Below are positions 42,290-54,168 of a stretch of DNA of 64,000 nt, in pieces (position 1 is the stretch's first letter; every line of letters starts with the position of its first letter). Both the position numbers and the translations under genes were made by a program. The notes beneath the pieces were generated by a model. It did not search any database. It saw only the letters and a program-made list of their open reading frames with translations, and was not told the origin of the DNA. Source of the DNA: Dryomyza anilis (lineage: Eukaryota > Arthropoda > Insecta > Diptera > Dryomyzidae); NCBI GenBank assembly GCA_951804985.1, contig OX638134.1:6890790-6954789 (forward strand), read 5' to 3'.

Positions 42290-43750
42290 ACGGCATAGCG
42301 ATATGAAAATTGTTTCGGGGATAGAAGTGTCTGGGGAAGAATAAAACTACAAATGTCAAGTATTGTCTAGGTGAAAATTTTACTTTGCGAAGTTTTGTCT
42401 CAGAAAATATTTGTCTGGGTAAGAATTGTCAGGAACATTATGTACGATTTGGTATCGTCGCCAAATCTAGTAAAACATCTTCTGGCAAAAAGAAAATGTG
42501 TATGATAAGTATTGTCTGAAGAGAAAATTGTAATAAAAAGAATGGTACGGCCTTCAAATGTACCTCTGAGAAGAATTGTCTCAGAAATGAATTGTCAGGG
42601 GAATAATTGTCACCGGGAAGACTTTACTATTTCACTAATTGGCACTGAATAGAAGAATTCTCCGAAAGAATTAAATGTACGATTTTATATTGCCCAAGAT
42701 TATTTCGTAGAATTGTCTTTGGAAAAGTATGAAAAAAATTGTCGATAGGAATAATATAATGTTAGGACCAACGAAAAGTGAATGACAAATGGATTGTCTA
42801 GAAAATGCTTTGGGGAAGAGTTATCTATAATCTGGGATAACGATATGAAAATTATCTCGGGTAAAGAAACTGTTGAAAAATTGTCTAAATATGAGAAATA
42901 TTGTGTCGAGAAATAATTGTCGTAGGATAAAGGGCTCCAAGATGTCCCCGTGAGAAGAATTGTCTCGAGGATGACTTGCCTGGGGAACAATCGTTTGTAA
43001 CCCGCTATAATGGTATGAAATAGACACATGGAAGACTTTACTATTTGAAGTATTGCCTCTGGAAACAACAGTCTCTGTGAAGAACTGTTGAAAGAATTAT
43101 TATCAGTATTAAAACATTAAAAACACTAAAAACGCCAAAATATATCAAGACCGTACCGTAATTTTGTTTTCTATGATATTGTGTAGTTCTAGTATATTCC
43201 TTTAATATGTCATGAATATCCATGTTAGAAATGCCAGGCTTTACTACGTGCTGACCAGTGCTTGGTTAATAAATATTTGCCGAAAACTTAGTCAGAACTG
43301 ACGAGACTGTTGCCAGGATAATTAGCACTCGATCAAGACTTTGCCAGAACTGAAAAATCAATGGTCAATTAGTTCTTGCCCAAGACTCAGCCAGAACTGA
43401 CATTTCAAAGACTAGTCTTGACCCACTACTTGTTGCCTAGTCTCGTTTCTTCTAATTACTCCGATGCGTATCGAGACTTCAGCGAATATGAGGTATTATA
43501 CTAGGGCCAGAGCTATGAATTCTTGACGCCAAACTGGGCGAAACATGGGTCAGAGCTATGAATTCTAGACGCCAAACTGGACCAACATGGGCCCATCGTT
43601 TTTTTTCCACAGAGATACAGAAACTAAAGTCTCACTTTGTCTCGAGAATAGTTTCGATGAGGAATTGTCTTGTGGAAAAATAGTCTCGAAAATGCATTTT
43701 TAGCAAAGAACTGGTGGTAAACAAATATCCGTTAAAGAATTGTCGATTCG
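42290..43750 (-). repeat. Decayed inverted partner of the CTTCCCCAG minisatellite
   Basis: GGGGAAGAATTGTCT and AGAATTGTCTCG words recur, the inverse of the AGACAATTCTTCCCC arrangement at 41150-41900. The two blocks face each other around about 42050-42290. Within it, 43504-43600 carries two copies of CAGAGCTATGAATTCTNGAC about 47 bp apart. Confidence 0.55.
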
Positions 43751-44258
43751 CGATGTTTTCGACTGGTAAAGTAAAGGTCTGGATTTTTTAATAAGTTATA
43801 TGAAGCAGATCACAGACATAAAGTAAGCAGACTTTGTCAAACACTCACGCCCATTTTTAATCCCATACAGCGTGCTGTAGCGTAGGTATACAAATATTTA
43901 AATTTTTAAGTTACATTCATTAAGCAATGTTCGTCTGTCTGCATGTGGAAATCACGAATAGAGGAACAAGAAAAGAGGTAGCTTTTTAAAATCATAATTT
44001 CAAGCGACAGGCAGACAGTCGGACGTTGCAAAATCGATGCAGAACCTGACGCTGATCAGGATTACTTTGACATTACTGACTGCCACCAAATCGTTTAAAA
44101 ATTGTTTTATACCATAATCTTTTAATTGTGGCTGCAAGAATTGTCTTAACCTTTGAGAGAACCAAATTAGATGATTGAACAATCGATTGATCGCCACAAT
44201 AAATTTCTATTCTGTGTTTATTAGATAAATATTTCTTTCAAATTTTGAAACACCATTG
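43751..44258. other. Unassigned DNA
   Basis: Moderately AT-rich, no gene or repeat recognised. Confidence 0.4.
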
Positions 44259-44720
44259 CACTCAGAAATCCTACAATCAGAAAAAACATGCCATAAAAAT
44301 AATAGTTTTTACTATTAAAATTAGTCAAGAGGATATTTGTCCGATAAACTATTAAATCAATCGGCGAATCCTATTAAATACTACAAAATACTATAAAATT
44401 TATTTGAGTTTGTATAAAAATATTTATTATTTGTATACTATTAAATCAATAACTGTCCTATTGACAAATTTTAATGGGATTTTATGAGTGTATTAAAACA
44501 GAAACCTGAAAATCATATTAAAATTTGTCAATAGGACAATTATTGATTTAATAGTATACAAAAAATAAATATTTTTTATAAATACAAAGACAATTTAATA
44601 GTATTTAATAGTATTTTATAGTATTTAATGGTATTTACCCATTAAAATAATAATTTATCCTATTGACAAATTTTAATTGCAAAAAAACTATTCGTTTTAT
44701 AGTATTTTTTATGAGCGTGG
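44259..44720. repeat. Head-to-head pair of AATAGTAT-type mariner-like MITEs
   Basis: 44270-44500 and 44505-44717 are inverse copies: ...AATCAATAACTGTCCTATTG... faces ...CAATAGGACAATTATTGATT.... Together they make a palindrome of about 440 bp related to the element at 44933-45160. Confidence 0.7.
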
Positions 44721-44932
44721 CAGTTCAAACCAAAATATGTTTCTAATAAGTAGGAATTAAAAAAAAAAATGTAAGACTACAAAATGCATCTAATACCGAC
44801 ACTACTGAATACTTTTGATGAACGGAAGTTCATTAATATAAAAACTTCATTCAATAATACATTTTCGTTAGTAATACGAGTGTTTAAATTGTGTTAAATA
44901 TGAGTAGAAATATCAATCATATATCGATCATA

Positions 44933-45160
44933 CACTCAGAAAAAACATACCATAAAATTAATAGTTTTTACTATTAGTCAATAGGATATTTGTCCGATAA
45001 ACTATTAACTCAAACTATTAAATACTACAAAATACTAAAAAATACTAAAAATTTTATTTGAGTTTGTATGAAAATATTTATTATTTGTATACTATTAAAT
45101 CAATAACTGTCCTATTGACAAATTTTAATGGGATTTTATGAGTTTTTTTTGTTCTGAGTG
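44933..45160. mobile_element. 228-bp mariner-like MITE, TA-flanked
   Basis: Begins CACTCAGAAAAAACATACC and ends TTTTTTGTTCTGAGTG, with TA at both edges (44931-44932, 45161-45162). The interior is shared with 44270-44500. Confidence 0.8.
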
Positions 45161-47100
45161 TAGTATAGTGTCGGAATTACATGCAATTCGTTTGGCATTA
45201 CCATAAACTTTCGTTAGTTTAACGGTCGAACATTTTAAAATATAAAAAAAATACTAATAAAGTGACAACTTCATAAATAATGTCAAAAGTATCATCAACG
45301 GCAGCTGAAACTAATTACGACACGTCGAAATAAATACCATATTGCTAAATATGAAGTATACCAATCAATTAAAATCACTTAAATTTAATAAAGATATAAA
45401 TAATGTATAACATAAAATATAATTACCAATAGTCGTAACTCATTATCTTTATTTTTTTTTCGTTTTTTTTTCTTTTGAAATATTTTTCTTAATGATATGC
45501 AAGGTATTTCCAACATGAAATTCCATCGATGTTAGTTTTGTGCCTGCAATAGTTTCACATTTGACAATTGCTTTGTGAATTATTAATCTTAATACAAACA
45601 CATTTATGAGGAAATACCAAACGTTTACCATTAAATTACACACTGCAGTATGATAAAAAATAAATCACTGTCGTAGATAATATTTATAGGTATTTCCCTA
45701 TAAGATTCCCTAGAGTTTTATTTACAAAAGACATTTTAAAACATCTGTGTCTATGGAAAATCTAACAGTGAGATATTTCGAAAATCATATTAGATGTTTA
45801 GGTACTTTGTAGGAAATTCCCGATTAGGTTGTCTATAATAAATATAGATAAAAATTAATTTCCAGTGACATATTTTAAAAATGATGGTACTGATAGTAGA
45901 AACATTGTCTTACGGTGTAGACGAATTTCTAGAATTCGAATTTATTTGAAAGGATTGAATTTGAATTTCGAAGTTCTGATTTATCACTGGGTTATTCCAG
46001 TTTTCATTTTAGAACCGTAGGTACTAACAGTATAAACAGAGGTTTACCGCGACGGGTTTCTTTTTAGCATTGATTAGAATTAAATATGGTTTTGTGGAAA
46101 ATGTTCTCGTGTTTTATGTGACATGTTCATTATATATTTTATGTCTGTCATTTATAGGAAAAAAAGAAACAATAACTATAGGAAAAATCGAAAGTAACTG
46201 AAATATACCACATCATTTCCGGGATTTTCATTTCTAGCATACAATAAAAAATTATTATGTGTTTTTTTATGATATTCTGCGCTAATATTTGGAGGGATAA
46301 AAATTAGATTTATAGGATTTTAAAGGTGTATGGATGATATATTCAAAAGTTTTTTTTTTGCATTTTAGTTTTTTCTGTTTTCTCTCATTGCTTTGTACTT
46401 TTAAAATTGCGTTACCGCGTTTGTCTGCCTGCTGCTATTTTGTCTGAAATAATTAAAATTTGAATTTGCCGCCAAATCGACGGTTCTCATCCCCCAAATA
46501 AAACATGTGCGTGTGCGTCATGTGCAGCAAAGAGTGACCTCTGGCAAAGGGGCACGCATTACAACAAAAACTAAGTGGTCTTGTTGTTGTATATAACCAA
46601 AAACTACCTGTCAATGTGCGCTGAACCAAAGAAATATAATAATGAAAAAAAAAAAAAATATATTAAAAAAATTATATCAACGGTTGTTATGACTACTGCA
46701 CTGCTGCAATGTCCTGGAACCATGCAACAGCAGGTGCGATCAGTAGTAGCTGGAGTCGAAAAAGCAGCAGAAGAATGGGAAGTTGTGGATGTAGTATGTA
46801 TATGAGAAGAAGAAGATGTCGCAGCAGCAGGGCTCGTGCTGCAGCGTCTCTATCACGTACGTCGTTTATCTCGTGCTGTTCGTTTAAATAACCGGCAGGC
46901 AATACTACTTCGATCGATTCATAGCAGCACAGAGTATTTAACAGGGGTTGATTTATTTTATGTTATTGACATAATCGACTTCTCTGTTATTTATAGTGTT
47001 AATAATTATCGCTAGCATGGTCGCGATGCGCACATGTTTAGTAAATTTAGGGAGATCGTATTTTTTGTAGATCATATTTATTTAAAAACAGATAATTAAA
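45161..47100. other. AT-rich DNA with one unique island
   Basis: 46400-47030 is less AT-rich, with CTGCTGCAATG, GCAGCAGCAGG and CACGCATT words, and could be a regulatory island. No coding frame is supported. Confidence 0.4.
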
Positions 47101-47111
47101 ATGTTCGCAAA

Positions 47112-49735
47112 TAATTAAAAATTCGCTAAAAATTCAATTTTTCACTAAAAATTCAATTTTTCACTAAAAATTCAATTTTTCACTAAAAATTCAATTTTTA
47201 ACTAAAAATTCAAATTTTCACTAAAAATTCAAATTTTTACTAAAAATTCAAATTTTCACTAAAAATTCAATATATCACTAAAAATTCAATTTTTTAATAA
47301 ATATTCAATTTTTCACTAAAAATTCAAATTTTCACTAAAAATCCAATTTTTCACTAAAAATTCAATTTTTCACTAAAAATTCAATTTTTCACTAAAAATT
47401 CAAATTTTCACTAAAAATTCAATTTTTCACTAAAAATTCAATTTTTCACTAAAAATTCAATTTTTCACTATAAATTCAATTTTTCACTAAAAATTCAATT
47501 TTTCACTAAAAATTCAAATTTTCACTAAAAATTCAAATTTTCACTAAAAATTCAAATATTCACTAAAAATTCAACTTTTCACTAAAAATTCAAATTTTAA
47601 CTAAAAATTCAATTTTTTAAAAATTCAATTTTTCACTAAAAATTCAACTTTTCACTAAAAATTCAAATTTTCACTAAAAATTCAAATATTCACTAAAAAT
47701 TAAATTTTTAACTCAAAATTCAAAATTACACTATAAATTAAATTTTTCCTTCAAAATTCAAATTTTCACTAAAAATTCAATTTTTCACTAAAAATTCAAT
47801 TTTTCACTAAAATTTAAATTTTTCACTAAAATTTAAATTTTTCACTAAAAATTCAATTTTTCACTAAAAATTCAATTTTTCACTAAAAATTCAATTTTTC
47901 ACTAAAAATTCAATTTTTAACTAAAAATTCCATTTTTCACTAAAAATTCAATTTTTAACTAAAAATTCCATTTTTCACTAAAAGTTTCATTTTTCTCTGA
48001 AAGTTTGATTTTTCATTAATAATTTCCTTTTTCACTAAAAATTCAATTTTTCACTAAAAATTCAATTTTTCACTAAAAATTCAATTTTTCACTAAAAATT
48101 CAATTTTTCACTAAAAATTCAATTTTTCACTAAAAATTCAATTTTTCACTAAAAATTCAATTTTTCACTAAAAATTCTGTTTTTCACTATATATTAAATT
48201 TTTCATTAAAAATTAAAATTTTCACTAAAAATTCAATTTTTCATTAAAAATTCAATTTTTCACTCATTTTTCACTAAAAATTCAATTTTTAACTAAAAAT
48301 TCAATTTTTAACTAAAAATTCAATTTTTAACTAAAAATTACATTTTTCACTAAAAATTCAACTTTTCACTAAAAATTAAATTTTTCATTAAAAATTCAAT
48401 TTTTCACTAAAAATTCCATTTTTCACTAAAAATTCAAATTTTCACTAAAATTTAAATTTTTCACTAAAATTTAAATTTTTCACTAAAAATTCAATTTTTC
48501 ACTAAAAATTCAATTTTTCACTAAAATTTAAATTTTTCACTAAAAATGCAATTTTTCACTAAAAATTCAATTTTTCACTAAAAATTCAATTTTTCACTAA
48601 AAATTCAATTTTTCACCATAAATTCAATTTTTCACTAAAAATTCAATTTTTCACTAAAAATTCAATTTTTCACTAAAAATTCTGTTTTTCACTATATATT
48701 AAATTTTTCATTAAAAATTAAAATTTTCACTAAAAATTCAATTTTTCATTAAAAATTCAATTTTTCACTCATTATTCAATTTTTCACTAAAAATTCAATT
48801 TTTAACTAAAAATTACATTTTTCACTAAAAATTCAACTTTTCACTAAAAATTAAATTTTTCATTAAAAATTCAATTTTTCACTAAAAATTCCATTTTTCA
48901 CTAAAAGTTGCATTTTTTTCTAAAAGTTTGATTTTTCATTAATAATTTCTTTTTTCACTAAAAATTAAATTTTTAACTAAAAATTCAACTTTTCACTTAA
49001 AATTAAATTTTTCATTAAAAATTCAATTTTTCACTAAAAATTCAATTTTTCATTAAAAATTCAACTTTTCACTAAAAATTCAACTTTTCACTAAAAATTA
49101 AATTTAAAATTCAATTTTTCACTAAAAATTCAATTTTTACTAAAAATTCCATTTTTCACTAAAAGTTTCATTTTTCTCTAAAAGTTTGATTTTTCATTAA
49201 TAATTTCCTTTTTTCACTAAAAATTCAAATTTTCACTAAAAATTCAATTTTTCACTCAAAATTCAAATTTTCACTAAAAATTCAATTTTTTACTAAAAAT
49301 TCAATTTTATACTAAAAATTCAACTTTTCACTAAAAACTAAATTTTTTAATTAAAAATTCAATTTTTCACTAAAAATTCAATTTTTCACTAAAAATTCAA
49401 TTTTTCACTAAAAATTCCATTTTTCACTAAAAGTTTCATTTTTCTCTAAAAGTTTGATTTTTCATTAATAATTTCCTTTTTTCACTAAAAATTCAAATTT
49501 TCACTAAAAATTAAATTTTTAACTAAAAATTCAATTTTTCACTAAAAATTCAATTTTTCACTAAAAATTCAATTTTTCACTAAAAATTCAATTTTTCACT
49601 AAAAATTCAATTTTTCACTAAAAATTCAATTTTTCACTAAAAATTCAATTTTATACTAAAAATTCAACTTTTCACTAAAAATTTAATTTTTAATTAAAAA
49701 TTTAATTTTTCACATACATTTAATTTTTCATTAAT
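47112..49735 (+). repeat. 19-bp satellite array B with higher-order structure
   Basis: About 135 copies of TTTTTCACTAAAAATTCAA. A distinctive variant block (AGTTTGATTTTTCATTAATA) recurs at 48002, 48925, 49183 and 49451, and another (ATTCTGTTTTTCACTATATA) at 48174 and 48679. This shows that multi-unit blocks of about 260-500 bp have been duplicated. Confidence 0.92.
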
Positions 49736-51030
49736 TCAACAAAAATTATGCATTAGTTCTATATTAACTGTATTGATACCACCCCCAAACTCAACTGGTC
49801 TCTCCCACCTACATATTCCAAATTATTCATCGAATAGTCGTCGATTAATTTCACACGATACGCGGCGATACTTGCGCGCATAATTAGCACTGGCCAGGAT
49901 TATTGTAGTAGGTACTAATGCTGGTATGGTGTACAACGAAAGGACATTATATCAACCTGATACAGGCTGGCATAACAAAAAAGCGAAAAAATGGTACAAA
50001 AAACCAACAAAAGACACGCAATATTTGTTATGGCTTTGAACTTAGGACATGTCACATGTGACGACTATGGCTCGAAGAATGTTAGAGCCATTATTATTTT
50101 TGTCGTGGTACTATACTTGTTGTTGTGCTGGTGATTGTAATTGTTGTTAAATTAAGGTTGCCACCACCACATGGAAGCGCATTTTTGGTGTGAATTGAAC
50201 GCGCAAACTTTCTGAACCTTTGACGCATTTGACCACGATTATGCTAATGATTGATACGGTTGGTCGCTCAGTCGGTGAAAGTTGGTTCGTCTGTAATTGG
50301 AATGAGAATAAGTTTTGGCCCAAAGTGTCGCAGTCGTTGCTGTGGGAACGGTGCAGAGAGGTGCAGACATTAAGAAATCATTAAAAATGGTCGACAATAT
50401 AGATGTTTTGAGAATTTTTAGGGGGTACATTAGAACATAAGGGTTGTGATAAAGTTGACAAAATTATAGGTGCGTGAGAGTTTCAGAGGAGCGCTTAATG
50501 CATCGTTGATTACGGTTAATGTATCTATCTACCTGTTTGTGAGAATGTTTTATATTGCATTTGGTGAACTATGGTTAGAATATAAGGTAACAGATGTTCG
50601 ATAAAATGTATTTTTTGAAAATTTTTAAGGGAGTTTTAATATAAAATAGAATTATTTTCTAAAACAAATATAAAGCAGATATAGTTTTTTAATATTGGGT
50701 TGAGGGTTGTAAAAATGTATAATGTATTACTTCTTTTCTAATTGTTTCCATTTTAAGAGGTTCAGAGAAGAGCAGGGTTTAAGAAATTTTCTAAACAATT
50801 GAAAATTTGTAATAGTGACACAATTTCCTTTCATTCGAGTACCATATGAATCGATAGGTGTACTTTATTTCAATATTTTGTATGTTACCACATTCGGTTC
50901 ATGATAAAAAGGTTATTTTAAAAAGTTTAAATCGTTGGTAAAAGTCTCCCCTCGATATTAGTGCTATATGAGGTATTAGTGCTATACTTCAATTCAAAAA
51001 AAAAATATATTTGTATATTTAAAAAATAAT
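49736..51030. other. Unique island followed by AT-rich DNA
   Basis: 49780-50480 is non-repetitive and less AT-rich. It could be cis-regulatory. No coding frame is supported. 50500-51030 is AT-rich. Confidence 0.4.
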
Positions 51031-51039
51031 AAAAAAAAA

Positions 51040-51120
51040 ATGTCCGATTGGGACGAACCGAGATTTTCTGCGTACAAGTCCGGAGCTCTACCCGTTACGC
51101 TATCAAGCTCACTTGTTTCA
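51040..51120 (-). repeat. tRNA-like sequence (probable tRNA-derived SINE head)
   Basis: On the minus strand, GATAGCGTAACGGGTAGAGC resembles the A box/D-arm, then CTCCGGACTTGTACGCAG the anticodon region, and CTCGGTTCGTCCCAATCGG the B box/T-arm. A run of nine T follows, a Pol III-type stop. The stems pair imperfectly, so an intact tRNA is unlikely. Confidence 0.45.
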
Positions 51121-51169
51121 GAGCATTTTTTCAAAATCATGAACTTTATAATTTGAAAATATCTGTCAC

Positions 51170-52255
51170 ACCAGAAACAAAAAACTCAAATACAAAAAAA
51201 ATATTTCAAAAGCAAACCCACAAAAGCAACATTTAAATCAAAAACAAAAAAAACAAAAACACTAAAACAAAAGCTAAGACAGTAAAACAAAAGCAAAAAC
51301 TAAGTCAAAAAAAGAAAAACGAATGCAAAATCAAGCACAAAACAAAAGCAAAAACACAAAAACAAGAGCAACATAATAAACACAAAAAGCAAAAAAAAAA
51401 CAAAAGCAATAACACCAAATCAAAAGTAAAAACACAAAAATAAAACAAAATAAACAAAAGTAAAAACTCAAAAACAAAAGCAAAACCACAAAAACAGAAT
51501 AAAAACATGTAAAAAAATAATCCTATAAAACAAAAACACAAAATTAAAAACAAAATCATAAACAAAAAAGCAAACAAAAATAAAAATACTAACTCTAAAA
51601 CGAAAATAAGAGCATAACAACATAATAAACGCAAGAGGAAAACCAAAAAAAAAGTAAAACCACAGAACTAAAAAGAAAAACGTAATAAAAACACGCAAAA
51701 AAATAATCCAATAAAACAAAAACACAATAGCAAAATCAAAATCAAAAACACAAAATAAAAAATTTAAAAACTCAAAAAACAAAATAAATAAGACAAAAAA
51801 AAAATATTAAACACAAAAACAAAACAAAAGCAAATCAAAATAAAAACACGAAAAATCAATAGCAAAATAAAAAATTCAAATGAAAAAACACAAAATAAAA
51901 AACAAAATCATAAACACAAAACGAAAAAAAAAGCAAAAATAAAAATTAAAAAGCAAGAATACAAAAACACAGGAAAAAAGAACAAAAGAAGAAACAAATA
52001 CTAAACATGCAAAACAAAAGCAAATAAAAAAAAGTAAAAAAAAGCAATTGCACAAAGTCAATCTTAAAAAACTAAAACAAACAAATTAAAAATACAAAAA
52101 CGGACAAGAAACAAAATCAAAAGAATAGCAAAAAAACGAAAAACAAAAACACAAAAGGCTTAAACATAAATAAAATGTTAAGAAAAAAAAAATCAAAGAA
52201 AAGTAAAAATTCAAAAAGAAAAGTAAAACCACAAAAATAAAATCAAAACGAGTTG
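51170..52255. repeat. A-rich (CAAAAACA)n simple sequence, left block
   Basis: Variable repeats of ACAAAAGCAAAAACAC-type words. On the minus strand they give long Phe/Leu/Cys-rich open frames that are composition artefacts. Confidence 0.85.
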
Positions 52256-52906
52256 GGAAAGTTAGGTCACATGGGTAAGTTCGGTCACATGGGGCGGATT
52301 TTTATAGTCGGTCGGGCCCGACTATGGAATACCCTACACCTTTGGTGGAGATATTAATGAGGAATATTTAATTGTATACCTTAATTTTAAATTTTTAATT
52401 ATGCTGAACCTCAGAATATTATTCATATATCAGAAATTTACGTCTTATATCCCCAAAAATTAAAAAATTTATATAAAAGTATAAACAACTAATAAAAAAT
52501 TGAAAAATATAATTGGGCGGACCACGCCTATATTTAAAATTTTGAAAGGCTAACTTTTCATAGATTTGATTTTAATAATTTACGGATCAAATTTTTACTA
52601 TGAAAACCCGGGATATAATGAAAAAAAAAGTGGGCGGATCACGCCCATTTTTGGACCACATATTTTTAGGTAAATTCTAACAATACGTTTTAAATTTTAT
52701 AACTATACCTTGAATACTTTTCGAAATATTAGTTTCGAAAGAGTTATATAAAAGTGACTTGTATGGGAGGTGGGCGTGTCCGTTGACCGATTTTGCTCAT
52801 TTTCAAACTCAGTTCCTACTTTTGGCTAAAATATATTGAGACGAAATTTCATCGCATTCTGATCAGTATTTCTCAAGTTATTCTGTATTCGGACAGCAAG
52901 ACAGCA

Positions 52907-52946
<40 letters not shown>

Positions 52947-53090
52947 GGACATGGCTAAGCGGACTCGGGTAGTGATGCTGATCAAGAATATATATACTTT
53001 TCCATACCGGACACGCCTCCTAAGGGGCGTTACAATATATGCACAAAGTTAATATACCCTGTACCTCATAGGTGTAGGGTATAAACAGAA
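52256..53090. mobile_element. Dispersed dipteran element with GACA microsatellite, inserted in the A-rich block
   Basis: Bounded by inverse ATACCCTACACC (about 52351) and GGTGTAGGGTAT (53069-53080). It contains GTGGGCGTGTCCGTTGACCG, a (GACA)n tract at about 52914-52948, ACATGGCTAAGCGGACTCGG and GATCAAGAATATATATAC. From memory this arrangement resembles the mini-me/DINE-like non-autonomous elements known across flies. It divides the A-rich repeat into two parts. Confidence 0.7.
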
Positions 53091-53935
53091 TAAAAACTTG
53101 CAAAAAATAATCCAATAAAAAACACAATAAAAAAATAAAAAACACAACAGAAAAACACAAAATTAAAAACAAAATCATAAACACAAAAGCAAAAAAACAA
53201 GCAAAAATAAAAATACAAACTCAAAAATAAAAATAAGAGCATAACAACATAATAAACGCAAAAGCAAAATAAAAACACAAAAAATCAATAGCAAAATCAA
53301 AAATTCAAAAGAATCAAAAGCAAAAACTCATAAACAAAAGCAAAAAAACGCAAATAAAAGCAAACACAAAAAGAAAAAAAAAACTAAAAAAAAAAATTTA
53401 AAAAAAAAACAAATATAAAACACAAAAACAAACCCAAAATAAAAACACGAAAAACCAATAGGAAAATCAAAAATTCAAAAGAAAAAACAAAATAATAACC
53501 ACAAAAAGAAAAAAAAAACCAAAACAAAAATAAAATAAAAACACGAAAAACCAATAGGAAAATCAAAAATTCAAAAGAAAAAACAAAATAATAACCACAA
53601 AAAGAAAAAAAAAACCAAAACAAAAATAAAAAAAACAAAGGAAAAAAGAAAGCACAAAAGAAGAAACAAAAACTAAACATGCAAAACAAAAGGAAATAAA
53701 AAAGTAAAAACAAAAGCAAAAGCACAAAGTCAATCTTAAAAACAAAATCAAAGGCAAAAACCGAAAAAACAAATTAAAAACACAAAAACGGACAAGAAAC
53801 AAAATCAAAAGAATAGCAAAAACAAAAACACAAAAGACATAAATATAAATGAAATAAAAACAAATACCAAAAGAAACAAAAACAATATGAACAACTATGC
53901 TAAAAAAAAATGTTAAAAAAGGCCCGTTGCGCAGA
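53091..53935. repeat. A-rich (CAAAAACA)n simple sequence, right block
   Basis: Continues the repeat of 51170-52255. It contains a direct duplication of about 102 bp with copies near 53443 and 53545 (CACGAAAAACCAATAGGAAA). Confidence 0.85.
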
Positions 53936-53960
53936 TCCAGTACAAAATACTAGTTACATA

Positions 53961-54168
53961 CACTCAGAAAAATACTATAAAACAATTTTTTTTTTTACTA
54001 TTAATATTAGTCGATATGATAAAATATTATTTTAATAGGTAAATACCATTAAATACTACACAATACTATTAAATTGTTCTTGTTTTTATATGAAAATATT
54101 TATTATTTGTATACTGTTGAATCAATAACTGTCCTATATAGCAAATTTAATAGAATTTTTTCTATGTG
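53961..54168. mobile_element. 208-bp mariner-like MITE, TA-flanked
   Basis: Begins CACTCAGAAAAATAC and ends TTTTTTCTATGTG, with TA on both sides. The interior shares TTTATTATTTGTATACT and AATCAATAACTGTCCTAT with the 44933 element. Confidence 0.7.

Noticed and set aside
51040..51120. Functional tRNA gene
   Set aside because: Anticodon and T stems do not pair properly by eye; better described as tRNA-derived.
51305..53808. Several minus-strand Phe/Cys/Leu-rich frames resembling membrane proteins
   Set aside because: Translation of A-rich simple sequence; hydrophobicity is a composition artefact and frames stop randomly.
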